From Sulfitobacter sp. HGT1 (lineage in GTDB: Bacteria; Pseudomonadota; Alphaproteobacteria; Rhodobacterales; Rhodobacteraceae), in the NCBI RefSeq assembly GCF_013282155.1, contig NZ_BLWI01000010.1, positions 124,001 to 188,000 on the forward strand: a DNA stretch of 64,000 nt. Direction: 5' to 3'. Positions 1 through 8,465 of this stretch are shown here, in pieces. Positions within the stretch are counted from its first letter, which is position 1, and each line of letters opens with the position of its first letter. Under the pieces are notes generated by a model, which worked only from the letters and a program-made list of their open reading frames with translations, was not told the origin of the DNA and did no database searches. The position numbers and the translations under genes are program-made.

Positions 1-603
1 CTGGACCGGTCGCTGTCGACCTTTTCAATCGCCACAACCGCCACCCCTGAATATGTGTCGGGCGTTATCTTTATCGCGGTTCTGGCGTCCTCGCGGTTTG
101 GCCTATCGCCGTGGCTGGCCGACATGGGCTGGATCGACGGGAAAACCCTGTTTCTGGGCTCTGCCACCTCCGCGATGGAGGACGCGACATTCTGGAACTT
201 CTTTCTGCCTGTGCTGACGATCTCGCTTTACGGGATGGGCTATATCGCGCGGATGACGCGGGCCTCGATGACCGAGGTGATGACCGCACAATATATCCGC
301 ACAGCGCGGCTCAAGGGGGTCAAGTTCAGCGATATCGTTTTGAAACACGCCTTGCGCAACGCCCTGATCGCGCCCTTCACGGTGATCATGCTGCAAATTC
401 CGTGGCTCTTGAACGGGGTCGTCATCGTGGAAACCCTGTTCAATTACAAAGGCTTCGGCTGGCTGCTGGTTCAGGCCGCATCGAATAACGATATTGAGCT
501 GCTTCTGGCTGTCTCTGTCGTCTCTGTCATCGTGGTTCTGGTCACACAGCTGATTTCCGACATCGGCTATGTGTTTTTGAACCCGCGCATTCGCATCACA
601 TAA
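1..603 (+). CDS. ABC transporter permease, DppB/OppB type (5' end outside window)
   Basis: C-terminal 200 residues of an inner-membrane permease of the dipeptide/oligopeptide ABC family. The reading frame is open from base 1, so the start codon lies upstream of the window. Several hydrophobic segments are visible. The cytoplasmic coupling loop reads as the EAA signature (YIRTARLKGVKFSDIVLKHA), followed by the conserved NALIAPFTVI segment and a VETLFNYKGFGWLL stretch typical of DppB-like proteins. It is followed 15 bases later by a second permease and then by a fused ATPase, so the three form one operon. A periplasmic binding protein would be expected upstream, outside the window. The substrate cannot be told from the sequence; peptides or related compounds are the family default. 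Confidence 0.9.
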   Translation: MDRSLSTFSIATTATPEYVSGVIFIAVLASSRFGLSPWLADMGWIDGKTLFLGSATSAMEDATFWNFFLPVLTISLYGMGYIARMTRASMTEVMTAQYIRTARLKGVKFSDIVLKHALRNALIAPFTVIMLQIPWLLNGVVIVETLFNYKGFGWLLVQAASNNDIELLLAVSVVSVIVVLVTQLISDIGYVFLNPRIRIT

Positions 604-618
604 AGAAAGGGCAAGGAC

Positions 619-2085
619 ATGGAAACTTTGACATGGACAGGCTCGATGGGATGGCTGAACCCGGTGCTGGGATTGGCCGTCGGGGTTATGGTGGTCGCCT
701 ATGCGCTGCAAATCCTGATGTCACTCATTCCCGATGCCCAAATACGCACCGTCGGGTCCGGCGGGGTTACCGCCGCAAGCCAGGGGGTATCGGGGCTGTT
801 GGGCCGTCTTGGCGGCTACGGGTTTCTGGCCGCAATCGGCATTTTACTGGTCTACCTGTTGGCAGGGGTCATAATCGGACCCGCAGCGGGAATATTTGGC
901 GGATTGGCACAGCAATTATTGCCGGTCTGGATCGCGCTTGTGGTGCTGTTTGCCCTGTCGTTCACCTTCAAGCGCAGGCTGGGGCTGTACGGCAAGCTTT
1001 TCGACAGCACCGTGGGGATGATCGGTTTCGGTCTGGTGATGTTCTGGGTATTTGCAGGAGTTTTCGGGGGCGTCTTTGACATGCTGATCACCCATGACAG
1101 CCTGAGCCAGGTGTCGGGGATGAAGAACAAACTGCCCGGCACGCCTTTGGCGCGGGCAGAACCGGAGGATTATCAATGGTTTCTGCTGGGCGGTGACAAC
1201 CTTGCCCGTGACGTGTTCAGCCGGTTGATCAAAGGGTCGTGGGTCGTGGTGCAGATCGCGCCGATGGCCACTTTGTTTGCCTTTATGGTCGGGATCACGC
1301 TGGGCCTGCCTGCGGGGTATTACGGCGGCAAACTGGATGTGTTCCTGAGCTTTCTGGCGAACCTGATCCTCGCCTTTCCGGTGATCTTGCTGTTCTATCT
1401 GCTGGTCACGCCCGAGATCGTGCTGACCGGTATCCCGAATTACATGGCGCTGGTTTTGTTCATCTTTCCGCTGGTGTTTCTGGCCGTGCTGCTGAATTCG
1501 CGCTTTTACACGCAACCGTCCTTGCGCACGCCCTTGCTGATTGTGGTGCTGGGCATTGCGGGATGGCTGTATCTGTCGCTGGTGTCGACCGACGGGGCGA
1601 TTGTGGATGCGCCCACCTACCGCCTGCCCGGCCTGCCCGCGTTTATGGATCTGTTCGACATTGATCCCGGTGTGCTGGTGGTGTTCGTGTCGGTGGTTTT
1701 CGTGAACGCGCCCACAGTCTTCAGAATTGTGCGCGGCCTCGCGCTGGACATCAAAACCCGCGACTACGTGGCCGCCGCCCAGACCCGTGGCGAAGGCCCG
1801 TGGTACATCATGCTTTGGGAAATCCTGCCCAATGCGCGCGGGCCGCTGATCGTCGATTTCTGTTTGCGCATCGGCTATACCACGATCCTTTTGGGGACCT
1901 TGGGGTTCTTTGGGCTGGGGTTGGAATCGGAAAGCCCGGATTGGGGCACCACGATCAACGCGGGCCGGCGTTTGCTGGCGCTCTATCCCCATGCCGCGAT
2001 TGCGCCGGCGGTGGCACTGCTGAGCCTTGTTTTGGGGTTGAACCTGTTGGCGGATGGTTTGCGCGAGGAAAGTTTGCGCGATTGA
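619..2085 (+). CDS. ABC transporter permease, DppC type, enlarged (488 aa)
   Basis: Second inner-membrane permease of the peptide-type ABC importer. The EAA coupling loop lies near residues 384-410 (AAAQTRGEGPWYIMLWEILP), followed by the GTLGFFGLGLESESPDWGTTI motif region seen in DppC/OppC proteins. The conserved dipeptide-permease N-terminal motif (GGDNLARDVFSRLIKG) lies near residue 190. At 488 residues it is far longer than the usual 280-340. The extra length comes from an N-terminal hydrophobic extension of about 150 residues and an insert of about 110 residues in the middle of the membrane domain. The start at 619 has an AAAGGGCAAGGAC ribosome-binding region. It works with the preceding permease and the following fused ATPase. 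Confidence 0.9.
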   Translation: METLTWTGSMGWLNPVLGLAVGVMVVAYALQILMSLIPDAQIRTVGSGGVTAASQGVSGLLGRLGGYGFLAAIGILLVYLLAGVIIGPAAGIFGGLAQQLLPVWIALVVLFALSFTFKRRLGLYGKLFDSTVGMIGFGLVMFWVFAGVFGGVFDMLITHDSLSQVSGMKNKLPGTPLARAEPEDYQWFLLGGDNLARDVFSRLIKGSWVVVQIAPMATLFAFMVGITLGLPAGYYGGKLDVFLSFLANLILAFPVILLFYLLVTPEIVLTGIPNYMALVLFIFPLVFLAVLLNSRFYTQPSLRTPLLIVVLGIAGWLYLSLVSTDGAIVDAPTYRLPGLPAFMDLFDIDPGVLVVFVSVVFVNAPTVFRIVRGLALDIKTRDYVAAAQTRGEGPWYIMLWEILPNARGPLIVDFCLRIGYTTILLGTLGFFGLGLESESPDWGTTINAGRRLLALYPHAAIAPAVALLSLVLGLNLLADGLREESLRD

Positions 2086-2098
2086 TATGAGGACGGGA

Positions 2099-2132
2099 CC
2101 GGGGGCCAGCCCCCGGAGACCCCCGGGATTTT
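2099..2132 (+). repeat. GC-rich dispersed element, copy 1 (hairpin)
   Basis: A CCGGGGG/CCCCCGG hairpin with a CCAG loop (2099-2116), followed by GACCCCCGGGATTTT. The reverse complement of the element at 13139-13185 carries almost the same series of blocks, and related copies lie at 39578 and 53713. Here it sits inside the ABC operon, between the second permease and the ATPase gene, where a hairpin could affect messenger stability. No long T-run follows it. Confidence 0.6.
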
Positions 2133-2182
2133 GGACCATTTGGAAGCAGGGTTTGCGACCAGCCGGTCAAGGGAGACGGACC

Positions 2183-4273
2183 ATGGCGAAGCTTGAGTAT
2201 GACGGCCCTATTCTGGAGATCGACAAACTGTCGATTTCGTTTTTCACGCGGCTGCGCGAAATTCCTGCGGTGATGGATTTTTCGGTCTCGGTGAAACCCG
2301 GCGAAGCGGTGGGTTTGGTGGGCGAATCCGGGTGTGGCAAATCAACGGTGGCGCTTGGGATTATGCAGGATCTGGGCGTGAACGGCCGGGTTGTCGGCGG
2401 GTCGATCAAGTTCAAGGGGCGCGATCTGGCCGAGATGAGCGATGAGGAGCTGCGCGATATTCGCGGCAGCCAGATCGCGATGATCTATCAAGAGCCGATG
2501 GCGTCGCTGAACCCTGCGATGCGGATCGGGCGGCAGTTGATGGAAGTGCCGATGATCCATTCCGGCATGTCCGAAAGTGACGCCCGTGCCCGCGCCTTGC
2601 AGGTGGTGACGGATGTGAAGCTGCCCGACCCCGAGCGGATATTGAAGGCCTATCCGCATCAATTGTCCGGCGGGCAGCAGCAGCGCATCGTGATCGCCAT
2701 GGCCTTGATGTCGGAGCCGGCCTTGTTGATTCTGGATGAACCCACCACGGCGCTGGATGTCACGGTCGAGGCGGCGGTGGTCGAACTGGTCAAGGATCTG
2801 GGCAAGAAATACGGCACCTCGATGCTGTTCATCTCGCATAACCTTGGGCTGGTGTTGGAAACCTGTGACCGGATTTGCGTGATGTATTCGGGCGAAGCGG
2901 TTGAACGCGGGTCGATCGAGGATGTGTTCGACGAGATGCAGCACCCCTATACGCAGGCCTTGTTCCGGTCGATCCCCCTGCCCGGTGCCGACAAGAACGC
3001 GCGCCCGCTGATCGCCATCCCCGGCAACTTCCCCCTGCCCCACGAGCGGCCAACGGGGTGCAACTTTGGCCCGCGTTGCGATTATTTCGAGGCCGGGCGC
3101 TGTGATCAGGGGCCGATCCTGATGGAGGACGTGCCCGGCAACGAGCGCCATGCCACGCGCTGTTTGAGATATCAGGAAATCGACTGGAAAGCGCCGCTGG
3201 AGCTGGCCGAGGTCAAGACCAAGGGCGAGATTGGCAGGGTTGTCCTGAAGATGGACAAGCTGAAGAAATACTATGAGGTGGCGGCAAATTCGATGTTTGG
3301 CGGATCGGCCAGGAAGGTCGTGAAAGCCAATGAAGAATTAAGCTTTGAGGCGCGCGAATCCGAGACTTTGGCGATTGTGGGTGAATCCGGATGTGGCAAA
3401 TCCACCTTTGCCAAGGTGTTGATGGGCTTGGAAACCGCAACATCGGGTCAGGTGTTGCTGGATGATATCGACATTGGCGGCGTCCCGATCGAGGAGCGGA
3501 CCACGCAAAACGTGGCAGACATCCAGATGGTGTTCCAAAACCCGTTCGACACGTTGAACCCGTCGATGACCGTCGGGCGCCAGATCATCCGCGCGCTCGA
3601 GATTTTCCGGATCGGCAAGAACGAAAAGGAACGTCGCCAGCGCATGTTAGAGCTGCTTGATCTGGTGAAACTGCCGCGCGAGTTTGCGGGCCGTATGCCG
3701 CGCCAGTTGTCGGGTGGGCAAAAGCAGCGTGTGGGCATTGCCCGCGCCTTTGCCGGGGATGCGCGGATTGTGGTGGCCGATGAACCTGTGTCGGCCCTTG
3801 ATGTATCGGTGCAGGCGGCGGTGACCGATCTGCTGATGGAAATCCAGCGCGAACAGAAAACCACCTTGCTGTTCATCAGCCATGATCTGAGCATCGTGCG
3901 CTATCTGTCGGATCGGGTGATGGTGATGTATCTGGGCCATGTGGTGGAACTGGGCACCACGGATCAGGTGTTTTCGCCGCCCTACCACCCCTATACGGAG
4001 GCGCTTTTGTCTGCCGTTCCGATTGCCGACACGCGGGTGAAAAAGAAACATATCGTGCTTGAGGGGGATGTGCCCTCTGCCATGAACCCGCCGCCGGGCT
4101 GTCCGTTCCAGACGCGCTGCCGGTGGAAATCACAGGTTTCGGGCGATCTGTGTGAAACGGTGGTGCCGACATTGCGCAGCGTTGCGGAGGGGCATCAGGT
4201 GAAATGCCATCTGACCGACGCGCAACTGGCGGAAATGGAGCCGGTGATCGAGATTAACGTCGCCGCAGAGTGA
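2183..4273 (+). CDS. ABC transporter ATP-binding protein, fused DppD-DppF type (696 aa)
   Basis: Energises the peptide-type importer encoded by the two upstream permease genes. Two complete nucleotide-binding domains lie in one chain. The first has Walker A GESGCGKST near residues 47-55, signature LSGGQQQ near 160 and Walker B LLILDEPTTALD. The second has Walker A GESGCGKST near 400, signature LSGGQKQ near 508 and Walker B IVVADEPVSALD. Each half ends in the cysteine-containing oligopeptide/dipeptide C-terminal extension (CNFGPRC..., GCPFQTRC...). The ATG at 2183 is preceded by AGGGAGACGG and begins MAKLEYDGP; a longer in-frame reading from 2054 would overlap the permease and cross the GC-rich repeat, so it was not used. 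Confidence 0.95.
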   Translation: MAKLEYDGPILEIDKLSISFFTRLREIPAVMDFSVSVKPGEAVGLVGESGCGKSTVALGIMQDLGVNGRVVGGSIKFKGRDLAEMSDEELRDIRGSQIAMIYQEPMASLNPAMRIGRQLMEVPMIHSGMSESDARARALQVVTDVKLPDPERILKAYPHQLSGGQQQRIVIAMALMSEPALLILDEPTTALDVTVEAAVVELVKDLGKKYGTSMLFISHNLGLVLETCDRICVMYSGEAVERGSIEDVFDEMQHPYTQALFRSIPLPGADKNARPLIAIPGNFPLPHERPTGCNFGPRCDYFEAGRCDQGPILMEDVPGNERHATRCLRYQEIDWKAPLELAEVKTKGEIGRVVLKMDKLKKYYEVAANSMFGGSARKVVKANEELSFEARESETLAIVGESGCGKSTFAKVLMGLETATSGQVLLDDIDIGGVPIEERTTQNVADIQMVFQNPFDTLNPSMTVGRQIIRALEIFRIGKNEKERRQRMLELLDLVKLPREFAGRMPRQLSGGQKQRVGIARAFAGDARIVVADEPVSALDVSVQAAVTDLLMEIQREQKTTLLFISHDLSIVRYLSDRVMVMYLGHVVELGTTDQVFSPPYHPYTEALLSAVPIADTRVKKKHIVLEGDVPSAMNPPPGCPFQTRCRWKSQVSGDLCETVVPTLRSVAEGHQVKCHLTDAQLAEMEPVIEINVAAE

Positions 4274-4303
4274 AGGCCCCAGACTAAAGGCCGCAGAATA
4301 AGC

Positions 4304-4345
4304 CAGGGGCGGCCGATGCATCTGCACCGACCGCCCCTGTTGTTT
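4304..4345 (+). terminator. Rho-independent terminator of the ABC operon
   Basis: Nine-base stem CAGGGGCGG (4304-4312) pairs with CCGCCCCTG (4331-4339), followed by TTGTTTT. It lies 30 bases after the ATPase stop codon and before the converging gene at 4372. Confidence 0.75.
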
Positions 4346-4371
4346 TAATTTGGTTGCCTTTGAAGGGCTGG

Positions 4372-4881
4372 TTACTTTTTGTAAACTGTATCCAGCTGGC
4401 GCACGATCACGTCGGCAAAACCAAGAATCATCGCGTTATAGAAATCTTCCTCGGAAGGTTGCACACCAATGAAGCCTTCGGGAATGACCTGTTCAGCCGG
4501 ATAGGCCGCAACATTCACCGGAAAGCTTTGCGAACCGATGCTGTTGTTATCGTCCGAAATCACCACAACGCCGGCGATTTCGTTGAAACCTTCGATTGAG
4601 GTCAACATCGGGTTACCGTTCAAGGAAACGCTCCGCAAATCTACCTTGATCGTTGGCAGGCTGGCATCGGAGCCAAATTTCACACGGGTCGAGATGGCTT
4701 GCTGCAGATCGGTTGCGATCTCGGGGAAAACCTCAAGGGCGTTTGTGTCTTCGGCGGCCTCAAGGCCCGCTTCGACGGTGACTTCGGAGAAAATAATCTC
4801 TTCATTGGCGAAGGCGGCTGCCGACATGGCTGCAAGGCTGACCGAAGTTGCCAGAACAATACTTTTTACTGAGTTAAACAT
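4372..4881 (-). CDS. Secreted protein of unknown function (169 aa)
   Basis: Not recognised as a named family. The first 25 residues form a typical signal peptide (MFNSVKSIVLATSVSLAAMS then AAAFA, cleavage likely before NEE), so the product is probably periplasmic or exported. The mature part is acidic and begins with EEIIFSEVTVEAGLEAAEDT. It contains no cysteine, no obvious catalytic motif and no further membrane segment. The gene stands alone: it converges on the ABC operon terminator and is followed upstream by a separate minus-strand transglycosylase gene about 160 bases away. Cell-envelope stress or surface roles are possible but nothing in the sequence decides this. Confidence 0.75.
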   Translation of the reverse strand: MFNSVKSIVLATSVSLAAMSAAAFANEEIIFSEVTVEAGLEAAEDTNALEVFPEIATDLQQAISTRVKFGSDASLPTIKVDLRSVSLNGNPMLTSIEGFNEIAGVVVISDDNNSIGSQSFPVNVAAYPAEQVIPEGFIGVQPSEEDFYNAMILGFADVIVRQLDTVYKK

Positions 4882-5039
4882 TTCATAGTCCTTATCGTCT
4901 TGCTTGCACGCAGGGGCGTTGCTGCCCGGATTGCGTTCTGCAGTATCAACATTGGATAAGGGTGTTTGGTTCCGTCCTTGCGCAGCCTATTATTGCGAAG
5001 GGCGCGGGGCGCATCAAGAGTTGTCTTTAAATCAATGTC

Positions 5040-5624
5040 TTACAGCCCGGCGATAACCTTGACGTAATTCTTGGTTTCCTTGAACGGGGGGATGCCGCCG
5101 TATTTCTTCACGGCACCTGGGCCTGCGTTATAGGCGGCAAGGGCCAGCTTCCAATTGCCAAATGCGCGAAACTGAAGCTTGAGATAGCGCGCGCCGCCAT
5201 CAAGGTTTTGGTACGGGTCAGACGGATCAACGCGCAACACCCGCGCGGTTTCCGGCATTAACTGCGCCAGTCCCAAGGCCCCTTTGTGGGATTTCGCGGA
5301 CGGGTTCCAGCCGCTTTCCTGTTGGACAAGACGCAAGAACAAATCTTCGGGGATGGCGTGGCGGCGGGCGGCTTCGCGGGCCATGCTGTGGTACTGGCCC
5401 TTATACTTGCCCTTGTATTTCGGCACGTCCCATTTGGTCGGGGTGACAACGCGGGTAGGTTGCAACCGAACCGACGCCGCATATTGTTTGGACGCGCGGG
5501 TATCGAGCAGTTTTTTCTGCGAGGCAAACAGCTTGGAGCGGCTCTTGGACGAGAAAACTTCGGCGGCGACGGGGCTGGAAACCAACCCTACGCAGCACAA
5601 TGTCATGATGATGAATTTTTTCAC
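5040..5624 (-). CDS. Lytic transglycosylase (SLT domain), periplasmic
   Basis: Cleaves the glycan strand of peptidoglycan to give 1,6-anhydro-muropeptides. The C-terminal half is a classical SLT/goose-lysozyme-like domain: catalytic Glu103 in [22 protein letters not shown], the Asn-rich NLDGGARYL motif and [11 protein letters not shown] chose the GTG at 5624 ([20 protein letters not shown]), which gives 194 residues with a signal peptide ending near AAE and has GGGGGC just upstream. A longer reading from 5813 would run antisense through the upstream region of ssb and would bury the signal peptide. It is divergent from ssb. Confidence 0.88.
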   Translation of the reverse strand: MKKFIIMTLCCVGLVSSPVAAEVFSSKSRSKLFASQKKLLDTRASKQYAASVRLQPTRVVTPTKWDVPKYKGKYKGQYHSMAREAARRHAIPEDLFLRLVQQESGWNPSAKSHKGALGLAQLMPETARVLRVDPSDPYQNLDGGARYLKLQFRAFGNWKLALAAYNAGPGAVKKYGGIPPFKETKNYVKVIAGL

Positions 5625-5830
5625 GAAGCCCCCAAAGCAGCCTGATTTCGCAAAACATAGCAAGATGGCCCAATTGCGCCACCCTTTTATCGCCACTTGC
5701 GGGGGTGTGATCGCGCAATAAGCGATCCTTTGCCCTGTTTCTTGGAGGCGGCACTGGTATAACGTCGTCCAACGCAAGGGCCTGCGGGATTCGCAGCACC
5801 CTTCCAACCTCATAGCAGACAGGGGGCATC

Positions 5831-6361
5831 ATGGCCGGCTCAGTGAATAAAGTGATCCTTATTGGCAACCTGGGGCGCGATCCCGAGGTGCGTTCCTTCC
5901 AGAATGGCGGCAAAGTGTGCAACCTGCGCATCGCGACCTCTGAAACCTGGAAAGACCGCAACACAGGTGAACGCCGCGAAAAGACCGAATGGCACACCGT
6001 GGCCATCTTTCAGGAAGGGCTTGTGCGCATCGCCGAGCAGTACCTGAAAAAGGGCTCCAAGGTATATATCGAAGGGCAGTTGCAGACCCGCAAGTGGCAG
6101 GACCAATCCGGTGCCGACCGCTATAGCACCGAAGTCGTGCTGCAGGGCTTTGGCGGCACATTGACCATGCTGGACGGCCCGTCCGGTGGCGGTTCCGGTG
6201 GTGGTGGCGGTGGCGGCTATGACAGCGGCCCATCCGATCCGGGCGGTTATGGCGGCGGCTACGATTCCGGCCCCTCCAGCAGCGGTGGCGGTTCCAGCAG
6301 TGGCGGTGGCGGCGGCGGTGGCCGGTCCTCGCGCGATCTGGATGATGAAATCCCGTTTTAA
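5831..6361 (+). CDS. ssb: Single-stranded DNA-binding protein
   Basis: Binds and protects single-stranded DNA in replication, recombination and repair, and recruits partner proteins through its C-terminal tail. Residues 1-112 form the OB fold, starting [20 protein letters not shown] with the typical [18 protein letters not shown] strand. Residues from about 118 to 165 are a low-complexity linker made almost only of Gly and Ser with a few Tyr, Asp and Pro. The last residues are the acidic interaction tip DLDDEIPF. Length (176 aa) is normal for the family. The gene is followed by its own terminator and is probably expressed alone. Confidence 0.97.
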   Translation: MAGSVNKVILIGNLGRDPEVRSFQNGGKVCNLRIATSETWKDRNTGERREKTEWHTVAIFQEGLVRIAEQYLKKGSKVYIEGQLQTRKWQDQSGADRYSTEVVLQGFGGTLTMLDGPSGGGSGGGGGGGYDSGPSDPGGYGGGYDSGPSSSGGGSSSGGGGGGGRSSRDLDDEIPF

Positions 6362-6447
6362 TCGGGCGCAGCTGTGCTGGGTCTGACACGGTCAGACGCA
6401 GCGCAGCGTGATGGTTGGTGTGATACGCCAGAAATTAGCGATAGATT

Positions 6448-6480
6448 TAATGCCGCCGGTTCATCTGGCGGCATTATTTA
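6448..6480 (+). terminator. Terminator after ssb, possibly bidirectional with aroB
   Basis: Ten-base stem TAATGCCGCC (6448-6457) pairs with GGCGGCATTA (6467-6476) around a nine-base loop, followed by TTTATT. It sits in the gap between the converging genes ssb and aroB. Confidence 0.75.
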
Positions 6481-6529
6481 TTGGGGTATCCCAAATTTAA
6501 GGGGGCATCCCGAAACGCCCCGCCCGCAG

Positions 6530-7642
6530 TCAGCGGTCGGCTAGCGCATCCGCCAGCACACGCCGCACGGTTTCGCGGGGCACATCACCGGTCACGAATG
6601 AACTGCCAATCCCGCGCGCGAGGATAAAGCGAAGCTCGCCCTGCACGACCTTTTTATCCTGCCCCATCAGATCAAGCAGCGCATCGGCATCGGGCAAATC
6701 GCCTTCGATATCGCGCAGATCGGTCTTCATCCCCATCGCTTTCAAATGCGCGCGCACGCGGCTGGGGTCTTCCTGGGAACACAGCCCAAGACGCGACGAC
6801 AGTTCGAACGCCAGCGCACAGCCGATCGCAACACCTTCGCCGTGCAAAAGCCGGTCGGAATACTGTGTGGCAGATTCAAGCGCATGACAGAACGTATGGC
6901 CAAGGTTCAGCAAGGCACGTTCCCCCTGCTCTGTCTCGTCGCGCATCACGATGTCAGCTTTCATTTGCACAGACCAGCGCACCGCCTCGACCCGCGCGGC
7001 CATATTCCCTGCGGCCAGCGCCGGCCCTTGGGTTTCCAGCCAGTCAAAGAACGCCGCATCGCCCAACAGCCCGTATTTCACCACCTCGCCATAACCGGCA
7101 AGGAAATCGCGCGGCTTGAGCGTGCCAAGAACGGCCGTATCGGCCAACACCAGCGCGGGTTGATGAAAGGCCCCCACAAGGTTTTTGCCCTGCGACACGT
7201 TGATTCCGGTCTTGCCGCCCACCGAACTGTCCACCTGCGCCAGCAGCGATGTCGGGATTTGCACAAATCGCACACCCCGACGCAAGATCGCGGATGCAAA
7301 GCCCACAAGATCGCCAATCACCCCGCCACCCAAAGCGATAACAACGTCTTTGCGTTCGACCTTTTGATCCAGCATCCAATCTACGCAGCGGGTCAATTGC
7401 GCCCAGCATTTTGTTGCCTCTCCGGGGGGCAGGCTCAGGGATTCCATCGTGATCCCATCCGCCGCCAACCCGGCGCGCAGGCTGTCCAGATGCAGGGCGG
7501 CAACCGTTTCGTCGCTGATCACCACCACCCGCGGGCGCGGCAGGAAGGGGGCGATATATTTGCCCGCTTCGGCCAGCAGACCCGGCCCGATATGGATGTC
7601 ATATTCTCGGCCCGGCAGGCCCACATGGACGATTTCACGCAT
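6530..7642 (-). CDS. aroB: 3-dehydroquinate synthase
   Basis: Second step of the shikimate pathway: converts 3-deoxy-D-arabino-heptulosonate 7-phosphate to 3-dehydroquinate using NAD and a divalent metal. The NAD-binding GGGVIGD motif is at residues 105-111. It is followed by the signature LLAQVDSSVGGKTGIN (133-148). The metal-binding histidines are in NLGHTFCHALE and RLLHGEGVAIG. At 370 residues the length is normal. The start codon overlaps the 3' end of aroK by eight bases, so the two are translationally coupled in an aroK-aroB operon, the standard arrangement in proteobacteria. Confidence 0.97.
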   Translation of the reverse strand: MREIVHVGLPGREYDIHIGPGLLAEAGKYIAPFLPRPRVVVISDETVAALHLDSLRAGLAADGITMESLSLPPGEATKCWAQLTRCVDWMLDQKVERKDVVIALGGGVIGDLVGFASAILRRGVRFVQIPTSLLAQVDSSVGGKTGINVSQGKNLVGAFHQPALVLADTAVLGTLKPRDFLAGYGEVVKYGLLGDAAFFDWLETQGPALAAGNMAARVEAVRWSVQMKADIVMRDETEQGERALLNLGHTFCHALESATQYSDRLLHGEGVAIGCALAFELSSRLGLCSQEDPSRVRAHLKAMGMKTDLRDIEGDLPDADALLDLMGQDKKVVQGELRFILARGIGSSFVTGDVPRETVRRVLADALADR

Positions 7643-8231
7643 CTATTTTCTCGAGTACATCGGGGCGTGACAGCAAGGTGTCGATCACGCGGTTGGCCAT
7701 TTTCTCAATCGACAGGTTTGCACCGGAAGTCGTTGAAAGATTGGCAAGTTTATAGATCGGCACCCGTGCCTTGAACAGCTGTTCCAAGGTCTGGCGCGGG
7801 TTGCTGGTGCGCAGCAAGGGGCGCGTGTTTTTGTATCTGACGCGGTTCCAGATCACGTCGATATCCGCATCCAGCCAGACCGAAACCCCCTTGGTCGAGA
7901 TGTTATCGCGGTTGATCTCCGACAAGAACGCGCCGCCGCCCGTTGACAGGATACCGGGTTCTTCGTCCAGCAGACGGGCAATCACCTCGGTCTCGCGCTT
8001 GCGAAAAAACGGCTCTCCGTCGCGTTCAAAGATTTCGGGGACGGTCAGGTTGGCGGCGGTTTCGATCTCGTGATCGCTGTCCAGAAACGGAACGCCCAAT
8101 TTGACCGACAGCGCCCGCCCAACGGCGGTTTTGCCCGCACCCATCATGCCCACCAGAACAACCGACTTTTTCAGCCGGTATGCAGGTCGTTTTTGGGCCG
8201 TATCGGCTGGGGTTTGCTCAAATTCGTTCAT
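7635..8231 (-). CDS. aroK: Shikimate kinase
   Basis: Phosphorylates the 3-hydroxyl of shikimate with ATP, the fifth step of chorismate synthesis. The Walker A loop GMMGAGKT is at residues 28-35, the shikimate/Mg-binding DSDHEIE motif follows, then the GGGAFLS loop and the lid region with R-rich KNTRPLLR. A 20-residue N-terminal extension (rich in Thr, Gln, Pro) precedes the core, as in other Rhodobacterales. First gene of the aroK-aroB pair. It is divergent from the membrane microprotein at 8311. Confidence 0.96.
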   Translation of the reverse strand: MNEFEQTPADTAQKRPAYRLKKSVVLVGMMGAGKTAVGRALSVKLGVPFLDSDHEIETAANLTVPEIFERDGEPFFRKRETEVIARLLDEEPGILSTGGGAFLSEINRDNISTKGVSVWLDADIDVIWNRVRYKNTRPLLRTSNPRQTLEQLFKARVPIYKLANLSTTSGANLSIEKMANRVIDTLLSRPDVLEKIDA

Positions 8232-8310
8232 TTGTCTTTGAATGACGTGATCTTACTGAAAAGGCCATATATAGATATTCAAAATGTTCGAAAGAAAGCA
8301 GGCAGTATTT

Positions 8311-8460
8311 ATGGGCAAGCTAATCAAGTTTTTGATTTTCCTTTTGGTCTTCGGATTCATGGGGCTTGTCGCCTATGCGTATCTTGGCCCGTTTTTTGGC
8401 GCAAATTTCGCGCCGGATCAGATCGAGGTGCGCGAGCCCGTGCAATTGCCAGCCAAGTGA
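8311..8460 (+). CDS. Small membrane protein (49 aa) upstream of the xerD operon
   Basis: A short open frame with one hydrophobic helix near its N terminus (KFLIFLLVFGFMGLVAYAYL) and a polar tail ending in QLPAK, consistent with a single-pass inner-membrane microprotein whose C terminus faces the periplasm. The stop codon lies six bases before the ATG of the next gene, so it is likely co-transcribed with the periplasmic protein and xerD. An upstream in-frame ATG at 8284 would add nine residues (MFERKQAVF); I prefer 8311 because it starts directly before the helix. I recall similar short proteins at this place in other Rhodobacterales, but function is unknown. Confidence 0.7.
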   Translation: MGKLIKFLIFLLVFGFMGLVAYAYLGPFFGANFAPDQIEVREPVQLPAK

Positions 8461-8465
8461 CGCCG

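Noticed and set aside
916..2139. 407-codon minus-strand open frame opposite the second ABC permease
   Set aside because: Composition rich in His, Gln and Arg and antisense to a clear membrane protein; no start signal.
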